A DNA stretch of 53,026 nt from Acrocarpospora pleiomorpha (GCF_009687885.1 NZ_BLAF01000031.1:1-53026); one strand, 5' to 3'; counted from the stretch's first letter, positions 8,028-16,640 are shown. Numbers and translations: made by a program. Notes: generated by a model from the sequence alone, not told the origin.

Positions 8028-9698
8028 GTGAACAGACTTCCGACCGTCGTCATCGGCATCGACTTCGGCACGCTATCCGGCCGGGCCTTGGTGGTCTCGA
8101 CCGAGGACGGGACGGAACTGGGCACTGCCGTACATGAGTATCGGCATGGGGTGGTCGAGCGGCAGTTGCCCGGTGGCGGGGCGGCGCTGAAGCCGCAGTG
8201 GGCGCTTCAGGTTCCGCAGGACTGGCGGGATGTGCTCGTGCACGCGGTGCCCGCCGCGCTGGCCGCCGCCGGGGTCACGCCGGAGCAGGTGATCGGCATC
8301 GGGACCGATTTCACGGCGTGCACGGTGCTTCCTGTGACTTCGGAGGGAGTGCCGCTCTGCGAGCTGGATGATCTGCGCGATCGTCCCCATGCGTACGCCA
8401 AGCTGTGGAAACACCATGCGGCTCAGCCGCATGCGGACCGGATCAACGCGCTCGCGGCCGCGCGGGGGGAGGGCTGGCTGGCCCGGTACGGCGGGAAGAT
8501 CTCCAGCGAATGGCAGTTCGCGAAAGGGCTGCAACTGCTGGAAGAGGATCCGGAGGTGTATCGGCGTGCCGATCGCTGGATCGAAGCCGCTGACTGGATC
8601 ATCTGGGAGCTCTGCGGGACGGAGACCCGCAACCTCTGCACAGCTGGATATAAGGGGATTTTTCAGGACGGCAACTACCCCAGCCGGGAGTTCCTCGAAG
8701 CCCTGAATCCGGATTTCGGGGACTTTGTCGGCAAGCTCGAGCATCCGCTTTCGGCCATGGGCGAGCGGGCGGGCGGGCTCAGCGCGCGGGCCGCCGCGTG
8801 GATGGGGCTGCCGGAGGGTGTCGCGGTCGCGATCGGCAATGTCGACGCGCATGTCACCAGCGTGGCCGCCGGGGCGATCGACCCTGGCCAGATGCTCGCG
8901 GTGATGGGGACCAGCACGTGCCACATCCTCAACGGGCCGGAACTGGCCGAGGTGCCAGGGATGTGCGGCGCGGTGCGGGATGGGGTGATTCCTGGGCTTT
9001 GGGGGTACGAGGCCGGGCAGAGCGGGGTTGGGGATATCTTCGCGTGGTTCATCGAGTCGGGGCTGCCGGAGGAGTATCAGACCGAGGCGCGGGAGCGGGG
9101 ATTGTCCGCGCATGAGCTGCTCAGCGAGAAGGCCGCCAAGCAGCCGGTCGGGCAGCATGGGCTGGTCGCCCTGGATTGGCATGGCGGCAATAGGTCCGTG
9201 CTGGTAGATCATGACTTGTCCGGCGTGCTGGTCGGGGCCACGCTCGCGACCCGGCCGGAGGAGGTGTATCGCGCGCTTCTGGAGGCGACCGCGTTCGGAA
9301 CGCGTACGATCATCGACGCGTTCGAGGGTAGTGGGGTTCGGGTGGACGAGTTGATCGTCGCCGGTGGGCTGTTGCGTAGTTCCTTCTTGATGCAGATATA
9401 TGCGGACATCATCCAGCGGCCGCTGAGCATCATCGGGTCGGCGCAGGGGCCGGCTCTCGGGTCCGCGATTCATGCGGCGGTCGCGGCAGGGGCGTACCCG
9501 GATCTGCACGCGGCCTCAGCCGTGATGGCTCGAGTCCACCGGAACGTGTATCAACCGGACCCCAACCACGCCGCCACCTACGACCAGCTCTACGCGATCT
9601 ACACCGAACTCCACGACCACTTCGGCCGCGGCGGCACCAACGCCCTCCACCGCCTCCACGCCCTCCGGAATGGTAGCGATAACACTGAGACCCCATGA
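8028..9698 (+). CDS. araB: L-ribulokinase (FGGY family)
   Basis: The 556-residue product is a full-length ribulokinase, which phosphorylates L-ribulose to L-ribulose 5-phosphate in arabinose breakdown. Visible marks are the N-terminal phosphate-binding strand VVIGIDFGTLSGRALVV, IGIGTDFTACTVLP, the substrate region KISSEWQFAKGLQLLEE, GNVDAHVTSVAAG, the ATPase segment VMGTSTCHI, and the C-terminal VAGGLLRSSFLMQIYADI. GTG at 8028 has GGGAG seven bases upstream; the earlier in-frame GTG at 7983 lies inside an operator. The araA isomerase and araD epimerase that usually accompany it are absent nearby. Two LacI-type operators precede it and another pair sits at its 3' end. Confidence 0.95.
   Translation: MNRLPTVVIGIDFGTLSGRALVVSTEDGTELGTAVHEYRHGVVERQLPGGGAALKPQWALQVPQDWRDVLVHAVPAALAAAGVTPEQVIGIGTDFTACTVLPVTSEGVPLCELDDLRDRPHAYAKLWKHHAAQPHADRINALAAARGEGWLARYGGKISSEWQFAKGLQLLEEDPEVYRRADRWIEAADWIIWELCGTETRNLCTAGYKGIFQDGNYPSREFLEALNPDFGDFVGKLEHPLSAMGERAGGLSARAAAWMGLPEGVAVAIGNVDAHVTSVAAGAIDPGQMLAVMGTSTCHILNGPELAEVPGMCGAVRDGVIPGLWGYEAGQSGVGDIFAWFIESGLPEEYQTEARERGLSAHELLSEKAAKQPVGQHGLVALDWHGGNRSVLVDHDLSGVLVGATLATRPEEVYRALLEATAFGTRTIIDAFEGSGVRVDELIVAGGLLRSSFLMQIYADIIQRPLSIIGSAQGPALGSAIHAAVAAGAYPDLHAASAVMARVHRNVYQPDPNHAATYDQLYAIYTELHDHFGRGGTNALHRLHALRNGSDNTETP
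9671..9684. promoter_or_regulatory. LacI-type operator-like site at the 3' end of araB
   Basis: TGGTAGCGATAACA differs from TGTTAGCGCTAACA at two positions and lies inside the last araB codons. With a second site 51 bp downstream it mimics the pair before araB. Confidence 0.5.
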
Positions 9699-9721
9699 TC
9701 CATCCGGAGGGTTCTTCTGAG

Positions 9722-9735
9722 TGTTTGCGATAACA
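9722..9735. promoter_or_regulatory. LacI-type operator-like site downstream of araB
   Basis: TGTTTGCGATAACA differs from the palindrome at two positions. It lies 40 bp before the next gene's start, so it could place that gene under the same sugar repressor or act as an auxiliary operator. Confidence 0.5.
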
Positions 9736-9775
9736 GAGCTAGGACTGGTTGACGGGGAGACTCGACGTCTCGTAC

Positions 9776-10381
9776 ATGGATGAGGTGCCCAAAATCAGCG
9801 ATATCGCCTCCCGCTACCAGTCCCGCGCGAACGCGTTCCAGGCCAAAATCATCGCGGTACGGCCTGAGCAGTGGTCGAACCAATCTCCCTGCACGGACTG
9901 GAACGCCAGGGACGTCGTCCGGCACATCATCGATATGCACGGCGCGATGCTCCGCACCCTCGACCGCACCCTCAGCCCGGCGCCCACGGTGGACGAAGAT
10001 CCTCTCGCCGCGTTCCGCGCCGCCCGGGCGGACGTGGAGGCCCTCCTTCACACCCCCGAACTCGCCACGACCACTACCGAAACCCCGGCCGGCCCGATGT
10101 CCGTCGAAGACCACATCGACCAGGTCGTCAGCGCCGATCTGGTGCTCCACGGCTGGGACCTGGCCAAAGCGACCGGCCAAGATCCCACGATGAACCCCTC
10201 CGAAGTTCTGGCCATGTGGCCGACCGTGCAACACGTCCCGGACAAATTCCGCATTCCCGAAGCTTTCGGCCCCGGCATCATCGTCTACGGACCCGAAGTG
10301 AAGGTCCCCGAAGACTCGTCCCTCCAGGACCGCATCCTCGGCCTCATCGGCCGCGACCCCAACTGGACACCACCGAAGTAG
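9776..10381 (+). CDS. TIGR03086-type maleylpyruvate isomerase/DinB-fold metal-binding protein
   Basis: The 201-residue protein has the four-helix DinB-like layout of mycothiol-dependent maleylpyruvate isomerase relatives: ISDIASRYQSRANAFQAKI, then CTDWNARDVVRHIIDMHGAM with its conserved His, and SADLVLHGWDLAKATGQDP, a hallmark of the TIGR03086 group. The family binds a metal through His/Asp residues on these helices; most members have no proven substrate. ATG at 9776 is the likeliest start, though a GTG nine bases on also fits the family N-terminus, and no strong ribosome site is visible. Operator-like sites lie just upstream. Confidence 0.82.
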   Translation: MDEVPKISDIASRYQSRANAFQAKIIAVRPEQWSNQSPCTDWNARDVVRHIIDMHGAMLRTLDRTLSPAPTVDEDPLAAFRAARADVEALLHTPELATTTTETPAGPMSVEDHIDQVVSADLVLHGWDLAKATGQDPTMNPSEVLAMWPTVQHVPDKFRIPEAFGPGIIVYGPEVKVPEDSSLQDRILGLIGRDPNWTPPK

Positions 10382-10384
10382 CGC

Positions 10385-10545
10385 CAGTACGGCAGATTCT
10401 GCCGCGTCCACCCGTTAGCAACATCAATACGGCAGTCTCCGCAGCGCCCACCCATTAGCAACATCAGCACGGCAGTCTCCACAGCGCCCACCCGTTAGCA
10501 ACGTCAATACGGCAGTTTCTGCAGGGTCCATCCGTTGCCGTCAGG
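10385..10545. repeat. 40-bp tandem repeat derived from the 3' end of the VOC gene
   Basis: Four copies with an exact 40-bp period (anchor TACGGCAG or CACGGCAG at about 10388, 10428, 10468 and 10508). The rightmost copy is the end of the VOC coding sequence, coding NGW-x6-LPY and its stop; the other three repeat it downstream with the stop codon kept in two. Confidence 0.88.
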
Positions 10546-10884
10546 GTCCTTGAAGTGCGCGTATGACACGGTCGGCTTGCCTGGCGCGCCCATGTCCTCT
10601 ACCTCCGCGATGTCCACCCCGCGCTCGAGGAGTTCCGCCCGCGCCGCGTGAATGTCGGAGACCACCAGGTGCAATCCCTGAACCGACCCGGGCTCGGTGT
10701 CCACGATCCCCACCCCGACGCAGATCGAGCAGGCCGACCCCGGCGGGGTCAGCTGCACGACGCGGAACTCCTCGCCGAATCGCTGATCGAGGTCGACCAC
10801 GAACCCGAGCTTCTCCGAATAGAACTCCTTGGCCCGGTCCACATCTTGGACCGGAATCGGCACAAGTTCCAGTTTCATTTCCAT
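10504..10884 (-). CDS. VOC (glyoxalase/bleomycin-resistance fold) protein
   Basis: The 126-residue product has the paired beta-alpha-beta-beta-beta modules of the VOC superfamily: KLELVPIPVQDVDRAKEFYS with LGFVVDLDQRFGEEFRVVQL in the first, and LHLVVSDIHAARAELLERG with YAHFKDPDGNGWTL in the second. Members bind a metal and act as isomerases, dioxygenases or drug-binding proteins; substrate here is unknown. Three in-frame ATGs lie close together (10893, 10884, 10878); I took 10884, which has AGGATGG at workable distance. The final 36 bases are the parent of a 40-bp downstream repeat array. Confidence 0.85.
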   Translation of the reverse strand: MEMKLELVPIPVQDVDRAKEFYSEKLGFVVDLDQRFGEEFRVVQLTPPGSACSICVGVGIVDTEPGSVQGLHLVVSDIHAARAELLERGVDIAEVEDMGAPGKPTVSYAHFKDPDGNGWTLQKLPY

Positions 10885-11151
10885 GGCGACCATCCTGATC
10901 TATTCGTGTATCACGTGTCTCGATGGTGAATGGTGTATTTCATCTTGACTCGACTTGGCGAACCGAGTGATCACCGGGTGTTCACCCCGACGTACCACGC
11001 AGATCCGACGTCTGGCCGTCAACCCTGTCACATCCTGTCAACTCGGACCCCTCGGGACCAGGGGACATCGGCGATCCCAGCCGTCCCGGGGAGTCGTCTT
11101 TCTGTCGGACCCCCACGCTAAGCTCCGGAGGAGGAGAAAGGACTTCGCATC

Positions 11152-11265
11152 ATGCCCACATCAGACCAAATCGGTCAGAAACGTCCAAAAGACATGTTTG
11201 CCAAACCACAAAACCCCCAGAAATTAGACACAGATCTCATGCCTCTTGGCGGTCTGGCGGGCTGA
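11152..11265 (+). CDS. Possible 37-residue peptide with strong ribosome site
   Basis: ATG at 11152 opens a 37-codon frame encoding a Lys/Gln/Asp-rich peptide (start MPTSDQIGQKRPKDMF) that ends in a hydrophobic Gly-rich tail, DLMPLGGLAG. A purine-rich stretch GGAGGAGAAAGG lies 12-25 bases upstream. Base composition is clearly more AT-rich than neighbours and it contains one TTA leucine codon, rare in such genomes. I recognise no family. It could be a short regulatory or secreted peptide, or chance; no modifying enzyme is adjacent, the nearest plus-strand gene being the methyltransferase 288 bp on. Confidence 0.4.
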   Translation: MPTSDQIGQKRPKDMFAKPQNPQKLDTDLMPLGGLAG

Positions 11266-11553
11266 GCGCGTTCACTCACCATGGTCGGATCGCGGCTCGG
11301 AACCTGCCCTGAAGTGCCGTCATACGGACAAGCATGACCCCTCCGACGTTTACGGCGACACGAAGCAGATGAGGTCTCCCATCTGAGCTCACCATCCGCC
11401 AAGATCTGACAGGATGTCGTCATCGGTGCCGCCTTACGGCGTAGATCGCATGAAGGGAGAATTCGCGGTTGTGCATCGGGGATGTTTTATTCATATCTGC
11501 GCGGATAGCAAATAGGCTCGCGGTAGCGTCGGCGGCGGATGAAGGAGACAGGC

Positions 11554-12375
11554 GTGCCTGACGAAGCGCCAGTGCCACCTGGTATCGACGCGAGCACGCC
11601 CAACGCCGCGCGCATGTACAACTACTATCTCGGCGGCAAGGACAATTTCGCCGTCGATCGGGCGGCGGCCGAGCAGGTGCTCAAGGTGGCTCCGGAGGCG
11701 CGGGAGCTGGCCCGGCAGAACCGCGCGTTCATGCGACGGGCGATCCAGCACGTCATGGCCGAGACGGGTATCCGCCAGTTCATCGACATCGGAACCGGCC
11801 TGCCCACCGAAGGCAACGTGCACGAGATCGTTCACGCCCGCGACCCGGACGCCGCGATCGTATATGTGGACAATGACCCGGTCGTGCTCGCCCACGCACG
11901 GGCGATCCTCTCCCGCACGCCCCGCACCACCACCATCCGCGGCGACCTCCGCCGGCCGATCGACATCCTCAACAACCCCGAACTGCGCGACCTGATCGAC
12001 TTCTCCCAGCCGGTGGCCATCCTGCTGGTCGCGGTCCTGCATTTCCTCACCGACGACGACAAACCCGGCGAAGTCATCGCCCGCCTGCGGGATTCGCTCG
12101 CACCGGGAAGCCACCTGATCCTCTCCCACGTCACCGCGGACGAACGAGCATATGCCGCCCAGCAGGGCGCGGCCGTCTATCGGAAGGCGAGCGCCAGCAT
12201 CACCCTCCGCCACCGCCAGCAGATCATGGAATTGTTCGACGGATTCGAGCTCATCCCGCCCGGCCTGGTGAAACTGCACGACTGGCGACCAGACGAGGAC
12301 TCCGCGTTCGCCACCTACCGCGGCCGCGAGTTGCCAACCTGGTTCTATTGCGGCGTCGGCCGCATCCGGGATTGA
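11554..12375 (+). CDS. SAM-dependent methyltransferase, DUF574 family
   Basis: The 273-residue protein carries the actinobacterial DUF574 signature near its start (ARMYNYYLGGKDNFAVDRAA), the SAM-binding loop IDIGTGLPTEGN, an acidic strand end IVYVDNDPVVLAHAR, and the late block FDGFELIPPGLVKLHDWRP. These enzymes are abundant in actinomycetes, often beside pigment or secondary-metabolism genes, with few known substrates. GTG at 11554 follows AAGGAG by six bases and is preferred to the ATG at 11539, which sits on that ribosome site. The gene stands alone and is followed by a dispersed repeat array. Confidence 0.92.
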   Translation: MPDEAPVPPGIDASTPNAARMYNYYLGGKDNFAVDRAAAEQVLKVAPEARELARQNRAFMRRAIQHVMAETGIRQFIDIGTGLPTEGNVHEIVHARDPDAAIVYVDNDPVVLAHARAILSRTPRTTTIRGDLRRPIDILNNPELRDLIDFSQPVAILLVAVLHFLTDDDKPGEVIARLRDSLAPGSHLILSHVTADERAYAAQQGAAVYRKASASITLRHRQQIMELFDGFELIPPGLVKLHDWRPDEDSAFATYRGRELPTWFYCGVGRIRD

Positions 12376-12410
12376 TGAGGAAAAGTCGTGATCTGGACAG
12401 CCACACAGCT

Positions 12411-12750
12411 TGGCCGCGCCTGTATCTGTACTGAGGAACGCAGGTCGCGAAGTGGCTGGAGCGACGAGGAAAGACACAAACTGAAGGCGATCAAGCCGCC
12501 GTGCCGGAGGCGCGGCCATAAGCACAGCCGCGCCTGTATCTGTACTGAGCAACGCAGGTCGCGGAGCGGCCGGAGCGACGAGGAAAGACACAGGCCGAGG
12601 GCGGCCGAGCCGCCGTGCCGGAGGCACGGCCATGGACACAGCCGCGCCTGGGCTGAGCAACGCAGGTCGCGGAGCGGCCGGAGCGACAAGGGAAGACACA
12701 GACTGAAGGCGATCAAGCCGCCGTGCCGGAGGCACGGCCAAAGACGCGGT
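12411..12750 (+). repeat. Three tandem copies of a dispersed 108-114 bp element
   Basis: Three copies of a GC-rich unit (anchor AACGCAGGTCGCG at about 12437, 12551 and 12659), each ending in a small hairpin GCCGTGCC/GGCACGGC. A fourth copy in reverse orientation lies at 42051-42172 inside the sugar-transport operon. Copies 2 and 3 differ mainly by a six-base deletion near the left end. The array fills the gap between the methyltransferase and P450 genes. Confidence 0.9.
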
Positions 12751-12827
12751 GAGTCGACTGGGTCGGTGGTTGTCTGTGGGACGGGGTTCGGTTATTAGTG
12801 ACCCTCCAATCGAGGAGCGCATCCGTC

Positions 12828-13988
12828 ATGCCCGACATGGATTTCAACCCGCTCGGGGGCGTACAAGCCGCTGGTTCGGCTTTCGCCCGCTTCGATGAGT
12901 TACGCGAGCAGCATGCCGCCTTCCGGAGCACGTTCGGGCGGGGATTCTGGGTCATCAGCAGATACGACCGGATCGTCGAGATCTGCCAGGATCCGGGGAC
13001 GTTCTCCAGTTCCGCTGTGTCCGTGCTGGATCCGGATCCGGCGTACCGGTGGATTCCGGAGATGCTCGACCCGCCGGAGCACACCGTCTGGCGGCGGCTG
13101 CTCGGGCCGCTGTTCTCGCCGGCGGCGGTCGCGGCCAGGGCGGAGACGATCCGGCGGCAGTGTGCCGCGCTGGTCGAGTCGCTGGCGGCGCGCGGGTCAT
13201 GCGATTTCGTCACTGATTTCGCCCGGGTGTATCCGACGACGGTGTTCCTGGAGTTGATGGGGCTGCCGGTGGAGGATCTGCCGACCTTTCTGGCCTGGGA
13301 GGACGCGATCCTGCACGCGCCGCCGGTGGAACGGGCGGGGCGGATTCAGGCGATGGGGGAGGTTATCGGGTATTTCCGGGGGGTCATCGCGGAGCGGCGG
13401 GCGGAGCCTCGGGAGGATCTGATCAGCACGGCGCTCGGGTGGGAGATCGACGGGGAACCCGTACCGGATCGGGATCTGCTGGATCTGTGCCTTTTGCTGT
13501 TCATGGCGGGGCTGGACACGGTGACGGCGCAGTTGTCGTACGCGTTCTGGCATCTGGCTAAGGACGACAAGGATCGAATGCGGATCGTGGATGATCCAGC
13601 GATCATCACGGACGCGATCGAGGAGTTGCTGCGGGCGTACTCGATCGTGATGCCTGCCCGGAAGCTGACTCGCGACACCGATTTCCATGGTTGTCCGATG
13701 AAGGCCGGGGAGATGGTGTTGTTGCCGCTCAATCAGGCTAATCGGGATCCGGGCACGTTCACCGATCCGACTCAGGTCGATCTCGATCGGCCGCATAACC
13801 GGCATATCGCGTTTGGGGTTGGGGTGCATCGGTGCCTCGGCTCGCATCTGGCGCGGGCGGAGATGAGCATCGCGCTGGAAGAGTGGCATCGGTGTATTCC
13901 TAGTTATCGCATCCCTGATGGGGTGGAAGCGCTCGAACATGCCGATCTGGTCCTTGGGTTGGACACTCTGCCCCTCGTCTGGGATTAG
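12828..13988 (+). CDS. Cytochrome P450
   Basis: This 386-residue soluble P450 shows the I-helix oxygen-activation motif (FMAGLDTVTAQL), the K-helix Glu-x-x-Arg as EELLR, and the heme-binding loop FGVGVHRCLGSHLARAE with the cysteine thiolate ligand. Such enzymes insert oxygen from O2 into organic substrates using ferredoxin partners, none of which is encoded nearby. ATG at 12828 has GAGGAG ten bases upstream; a GTG 30 bases earlier is also in frame. The stop codon overlaps the stop of the convergent CadD-type gene. Substrate unknown; tailoring or catabolic roles are both possible. Confidence 0.95.
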   Translation: MPDMDFNPLGGVQAAGSAFARFDELREQHAAFRSTFGRGFWVISRYDRIVEICQDPGTFSSSAVSVLDPDPAYRWIPEMLDPPEHTVWRRLLGPLFSPAAVAARAETIRRQCAALVESLAARGSCDFVTDFARVYPTTVFLELMGLPVEDLPTFLAWEDAILHAPPVERAGRIQAMGEVIGYFRGVIAERRAEPREDLISTALGWEIDGEPVPDRDLLDLCLLLFMAGLDTVTAQLSYAFWHLAKDDKDRMRIVDDPAIITDAIEELLRAYSIVMPARKLTRDTDFHGCPMKAGEMVLLPLNQANRDPGTFTDPTQVDLDRPHNRHIAFGVGVHRCLGSHLARAEMSIALEEWHRCIPSYRIPDGVEALEHADLVLGLDTLPLVWD

Positions 13989-14557
13989 ATCAGGATGATC
14001 AGGCCGATCAGTACGAAAACTCCGGGGACGAGCCAGCGGCCGTAGCGTTCGACGAGTTCGATGATCTTCCGGTGTGATCCGAGCCAGGATCCGGCCAGGC
14101 ACCAGAGGGCCACTCCGGCGGCGAACACGGCGATGGTGACCGCGAAGGCGTCCGCGCCGATTGTCCGGAACACAGGGGTGTAGACCGAGACATTGTCGGC
14201 GCCGTTGGCGATGGTCACCGCGGCTACGGAAAGCATTCCGGTGGCGACCGGAGGGGGATCGTGCGATTCTCTGTCGCGTACGGCCATGATCAGGCCACGG
14301 ACGCCGAGGGCGATCGGCACCAGGCCGAGCAGCCGGATCCACTCGTCCGGGATGATCGACAAGCCGAGCGCAGCTAGGCCGGAGACGGCCAGCAGAGCTG
14401 CGATGCCCAGATACTGTCCCGTCCAGACCTGCCACGGCTTTGGTGAGCCCTGCGCCCGGGCGGAGAGGAACAGCACGGTCAGTACGAGGAGATCATCCAC
14501 ATTCGTGCCGATGAACATTCCGGCCGCAGTGGCCGCCGCGGCCGGAATGTCGCTCAT
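13985..14557 (-). CDS. CadD-type cadmium resistance/cation transporter
   Basis: The 190-residue membrane protein has about six hydrophobic segments and the two Asn/Asp-rich motifs of the Cad family in repeated halves: MFIGTNVDDLLVLTVLF near the start and VTIANGADNVSVYTPVF in the middle. Members export or bind cadmium or similar cations, and relatives work as general exporters. Start at ATG 14557 (MSDIPAAAATAAG) removes a non-membrane, Pro/Arg-rich extension that an upstream start would add. It converges on the P450 gene with a four-base overlap of the two stops. Substrate is inferred from family only. Confidence 0.87.
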   Translation of the reverse strand: MSDIPAAAATAAGMFIGTNVDDLLVLTVLFLSARAQGSPKPWQVWTGQYLGIAALLAVSGLAALGLSIIPDEWIRLLGLVPIALGVRGLIMAVRDRESHDPPPVATGMLSVAAVTIANGADNVSVYTPVFRTIGADAFAVTIAVFAAGVALWCLAGSWLGSHRKIIELVERYGRWLVPGVFVLIGLIILI

Positions 14558-14754
14558 GTCAGCAAAACCTATCGGGGATCTTGCCGGGACGCTCGCGACC
14601 GCCTCTGTGGGGAACCGCGCTGCGCCGACAACGTCTGGGGGATCAGCCGGATCTCGCGACGGCCTTCGTGGGGAGCCGCGATTGCCGGATGCGCGCACGT
14701 CTTGACGCGCATCCGTGGATCCGCCCGTGGGCGACCGGTGCTGGAATGCCCGAG

Positions 14755-16062
14755 TTAGCGGGGAGCCGCCTGGAATGCGCGGCCAGCCGGGGTGGCGGTG
14801 CCGTTGCTGTGGAACAGGCCCGTGCTGACGCCCGTGTCCTTGGCGGGGAGGCCGAACCAGGCGTAACGCTGGACATATGGGAGGGATCCCAGCATCTGGG
14901 TCGCGGACGTCAGGAATGCCGCCTGCTGGGCCTCGGTCGGGTACCGCACGCCGTTGGAGAAGTCGATCAGCGCGAACTCGGTCAGCCAGATCGGCTTCTT
15001 GTATCGGTCGTAAACAGCCTGAATGTAGGACTTCAGCTGGCCGGTGGCAGCGTCGGCGCGGAAGTCACCGCCGTACCAGTGCAAAGTAATGAAATCCACG
15101 CGGTAGCCGCGCGAGGCTGCGCCCGACATGAACCGATCGAGCCATCCGCCGGGGTTGTTCCCGCCCCACGCGACAGCCGGGCTGCCCAGCTTCTGGCCCG
15201 TGGCCATCAGCTTCGGCCAGAGCGAAAGCGCCGTCTCCACGGACATGTTGGACTGCTCCTTCATGTCCGGTTCGTTGAATCCAAGCAGGTACGGCCCTGC
15301 GCTCTTGGCCTGGGCGAGATTCTGGTCGGTCACACTGGCCGCGCCCCAGATCATGGGCACGAACTGGGAGGACGCGGGGGTTGTGATGCCGTTGTGGTTG
15401 GTTGACCAGGTGTAGTACCAGCTGGCGCCCGAACTGGCGAGCACGCTGCTGACATTCGGCATCTGCCAGACGCCGACTCCCTTCTTGCCCACGGTGGGAG
15501 AAGTCGACGGGGACGAGGTGGGCGGAGGGCTCGGCTTGGTGGATGGAGTGGGCGTGGGAGTCGGAGTAGATGCCGTTCCGAAGACCTGGAACTCCCACAG
15601 CGAGACGCCGTAGACGGTCGAGCGCTTGGTCGCGTACAGCCGGACGTACCGGGCCGTAGCCGAGACGTTGACGGTCTGCACACCGCCCTTGCCCGCGGTC
15701 GTGGTGTGAATCGTCGTCCAGCTGCCGCCTCCGTTGGAGGTCTGGATCTGGAAATTCGTGGCGTAGGCGCGCTCCCAGTTGAGCACGATCCTCTTGATCG
15801 CCGTTGTCCGCCCGAGGTCCACCCGCAACCACTGCGGATCGCTGAACTTGCTGGACCAGCGGGTCCCCGGCTTGCCATCCACCGCCGCCGCAGGGGACAA
15901 ATCCCCCCGCTCAGACGAGGACGCGACAGCCGCCCGCCCCTGCGACAACGGCGTCTCCGCCGCCCCCGCCGGCACCGCACCAGCCACCAGGCCGGCCCCC
16001 AGCACCACCGCCAGCACAGATCCCAGCACTACCCGACGCACCCGCGGAACAGTCTCACTCAT
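14755..16062 (-). CDS. Secreted discoidin (F5/8C, CBM32-like) plus GH128 endo-beta-1,3-glucanase-like protein
   Basis: The 435-residue protein has a signal peptide (about residues 1-34, ending AGAAE), an F5/8 type C or CBM32-like domain (about 36-165, AVDGKPGTRWSSKFSDPQW to WEFQVFG), a Pro/Thr/Ser linker, and a TIM-barrel of the Asl1-like/GH128 family (about 200-435). The catalytic acid candidate is in LLGFNEPDMKEQS and the nucleophile in PIWLTEFALIDF. GH128 enzymes cleave beta-1,3-glucan. Start at 16062 gives a proper signal peptide. Its discoidin domain closely resembles those of the GH16 enzyme 28 kb away, suggesting shared glucan targeting. Confidence 0.9.
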   Translation of the reverse strand: MSETVPRVRRVVLGSVLAVVLGAGLVAGAVPAGAAETPLSQGRAAVASSSERGDLSPAAAVDGKPGTRWSSKFSDPQWLRVDLGRTTAIKRIVLNWERAYATNFQIQTSNGGGSWTTIHTTTAGKGGVQTVNVSATARYVRLYATKRSTVYGVSLWEFQVFGTASTPTPTPTPSTKPSPPPTSSPSTSPTVGKKGVGVWQMPNVSSVLASSGASWYYTWSTNHNGITTPASSQFVPMIWGAASVTDQNLAQAKSAGPYLLGFNEPDMKEQSNMSVETALSLWPKLMATGQKLGSPAVAWGGNNPGGWLDRFMSGAASRGYRVDFITLHWYGGDFRADAATGQLKSYIQAVYDRYKKPIWLTEFALIDFSNGVRYPTEAQQAAFLTSATQMLGSLPYVQRYAWFGLPAKDTGVSTGLFHSNGTATPAGRAFQAAPR

Positions 16063-16195
16063 GGTCGATGAGGTCCTTCGTAGGGGATAAGAACTCCATG
16101 CAGGCACCCACCCGCACACCTAGGAGACGCCCCGGCTCCACCCGGATAACAAATTCCCCAAACTCTCTTCAGACGAGACTCAAACTGATGGGGGA

Positions 16196-16378
16196 TCTCC
16201 CCACCCACCCATCCCTTTGGTTCCCCTCGAGCTCCGCCCGACCCCGGCCTCTCGTGGTTCTCCGCACGAAACGACAACCTCGACACGGGTGAATCCCCCC
16301 ACCCAGCCCGTTGTCTCCCTTCGGGCTCCGCCCGACCCCGCCACCACCGTAGTTCCCCGCACGAAGCAACGCGCGAGT
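16196..16378. repeat. Two 94-bp direct repeats with G-quadruplex motif
   Basis: GCTCCGCCCGACCCC recurs at 16231 and 16325 with similar flanks (C-rich run before, GTTCTCCGCACGAA-like after), giving two copies 94 bp apart. The minus strand at 16199-16215 reads GGGATGGGTGGGTGGGG, a four-run quadruplex motif. Apart from these repeats the interval 16063-16500 holds no gene I can support. Confidence 0.7.
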
Positions 16379-16501
16379 GGGGCCCAGTTCACCTGATGAT
16401 GCCAGCAGCACGCACGCGGGGACTGGCGGGGCACAAGCCAGGGGGCCAGGCGGCGGATCCGGCGCGCCGGCCGGCCGATCTGCCAGGCAGCGCCCCGGCG
16501 C

Positions 16502-16640
16502 GATGCGCGCCGGAACCTGGCCCTCGCCCTGGCCGAAGACCGCTGCCGCGACATCACCCGCAAGACCAAGAACGGCCTGGAAGCAGCCCGCAGACGCGGC
16601 AGGATCGGCGGCCGGCGCCCCGTTGGCAGAGCGCGGCAGG
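16502..16640 (+). pseudogene. Serine recombinase (resolvase) fragment
   Basis: One plus-strand frame encodes ALAEDRCRDITRKTKNGL followed by EAARRRGRIGGRRPV. This matches the end of the catalytic domain of serine resolvases/invertases, where a helix leads into the G-R-x-G-G-R-P hinge. The catalytic Ser region upstream and the HTH downstream are missing, so this is a remnant of a mobile or plasmid-resolution gene. It adjoins a region of rearranged fragments (XRE pair, broken hydrolase). Confidence 0.65.

Noticed and set aside
11491..12822. 443-codon minus-strand open frame opposite the DUF574 methyltransferase and repeat array
   Set aside because: It mirrors the real gene's third-codon bias, is repetitive and family-less, and runs through the tandem repeats.
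13197..14435. 412-codon minus-strand frame across the P450 and CadD-type genes
   Set aside because: Both true genes have clear motifs in other frames; this one has none.
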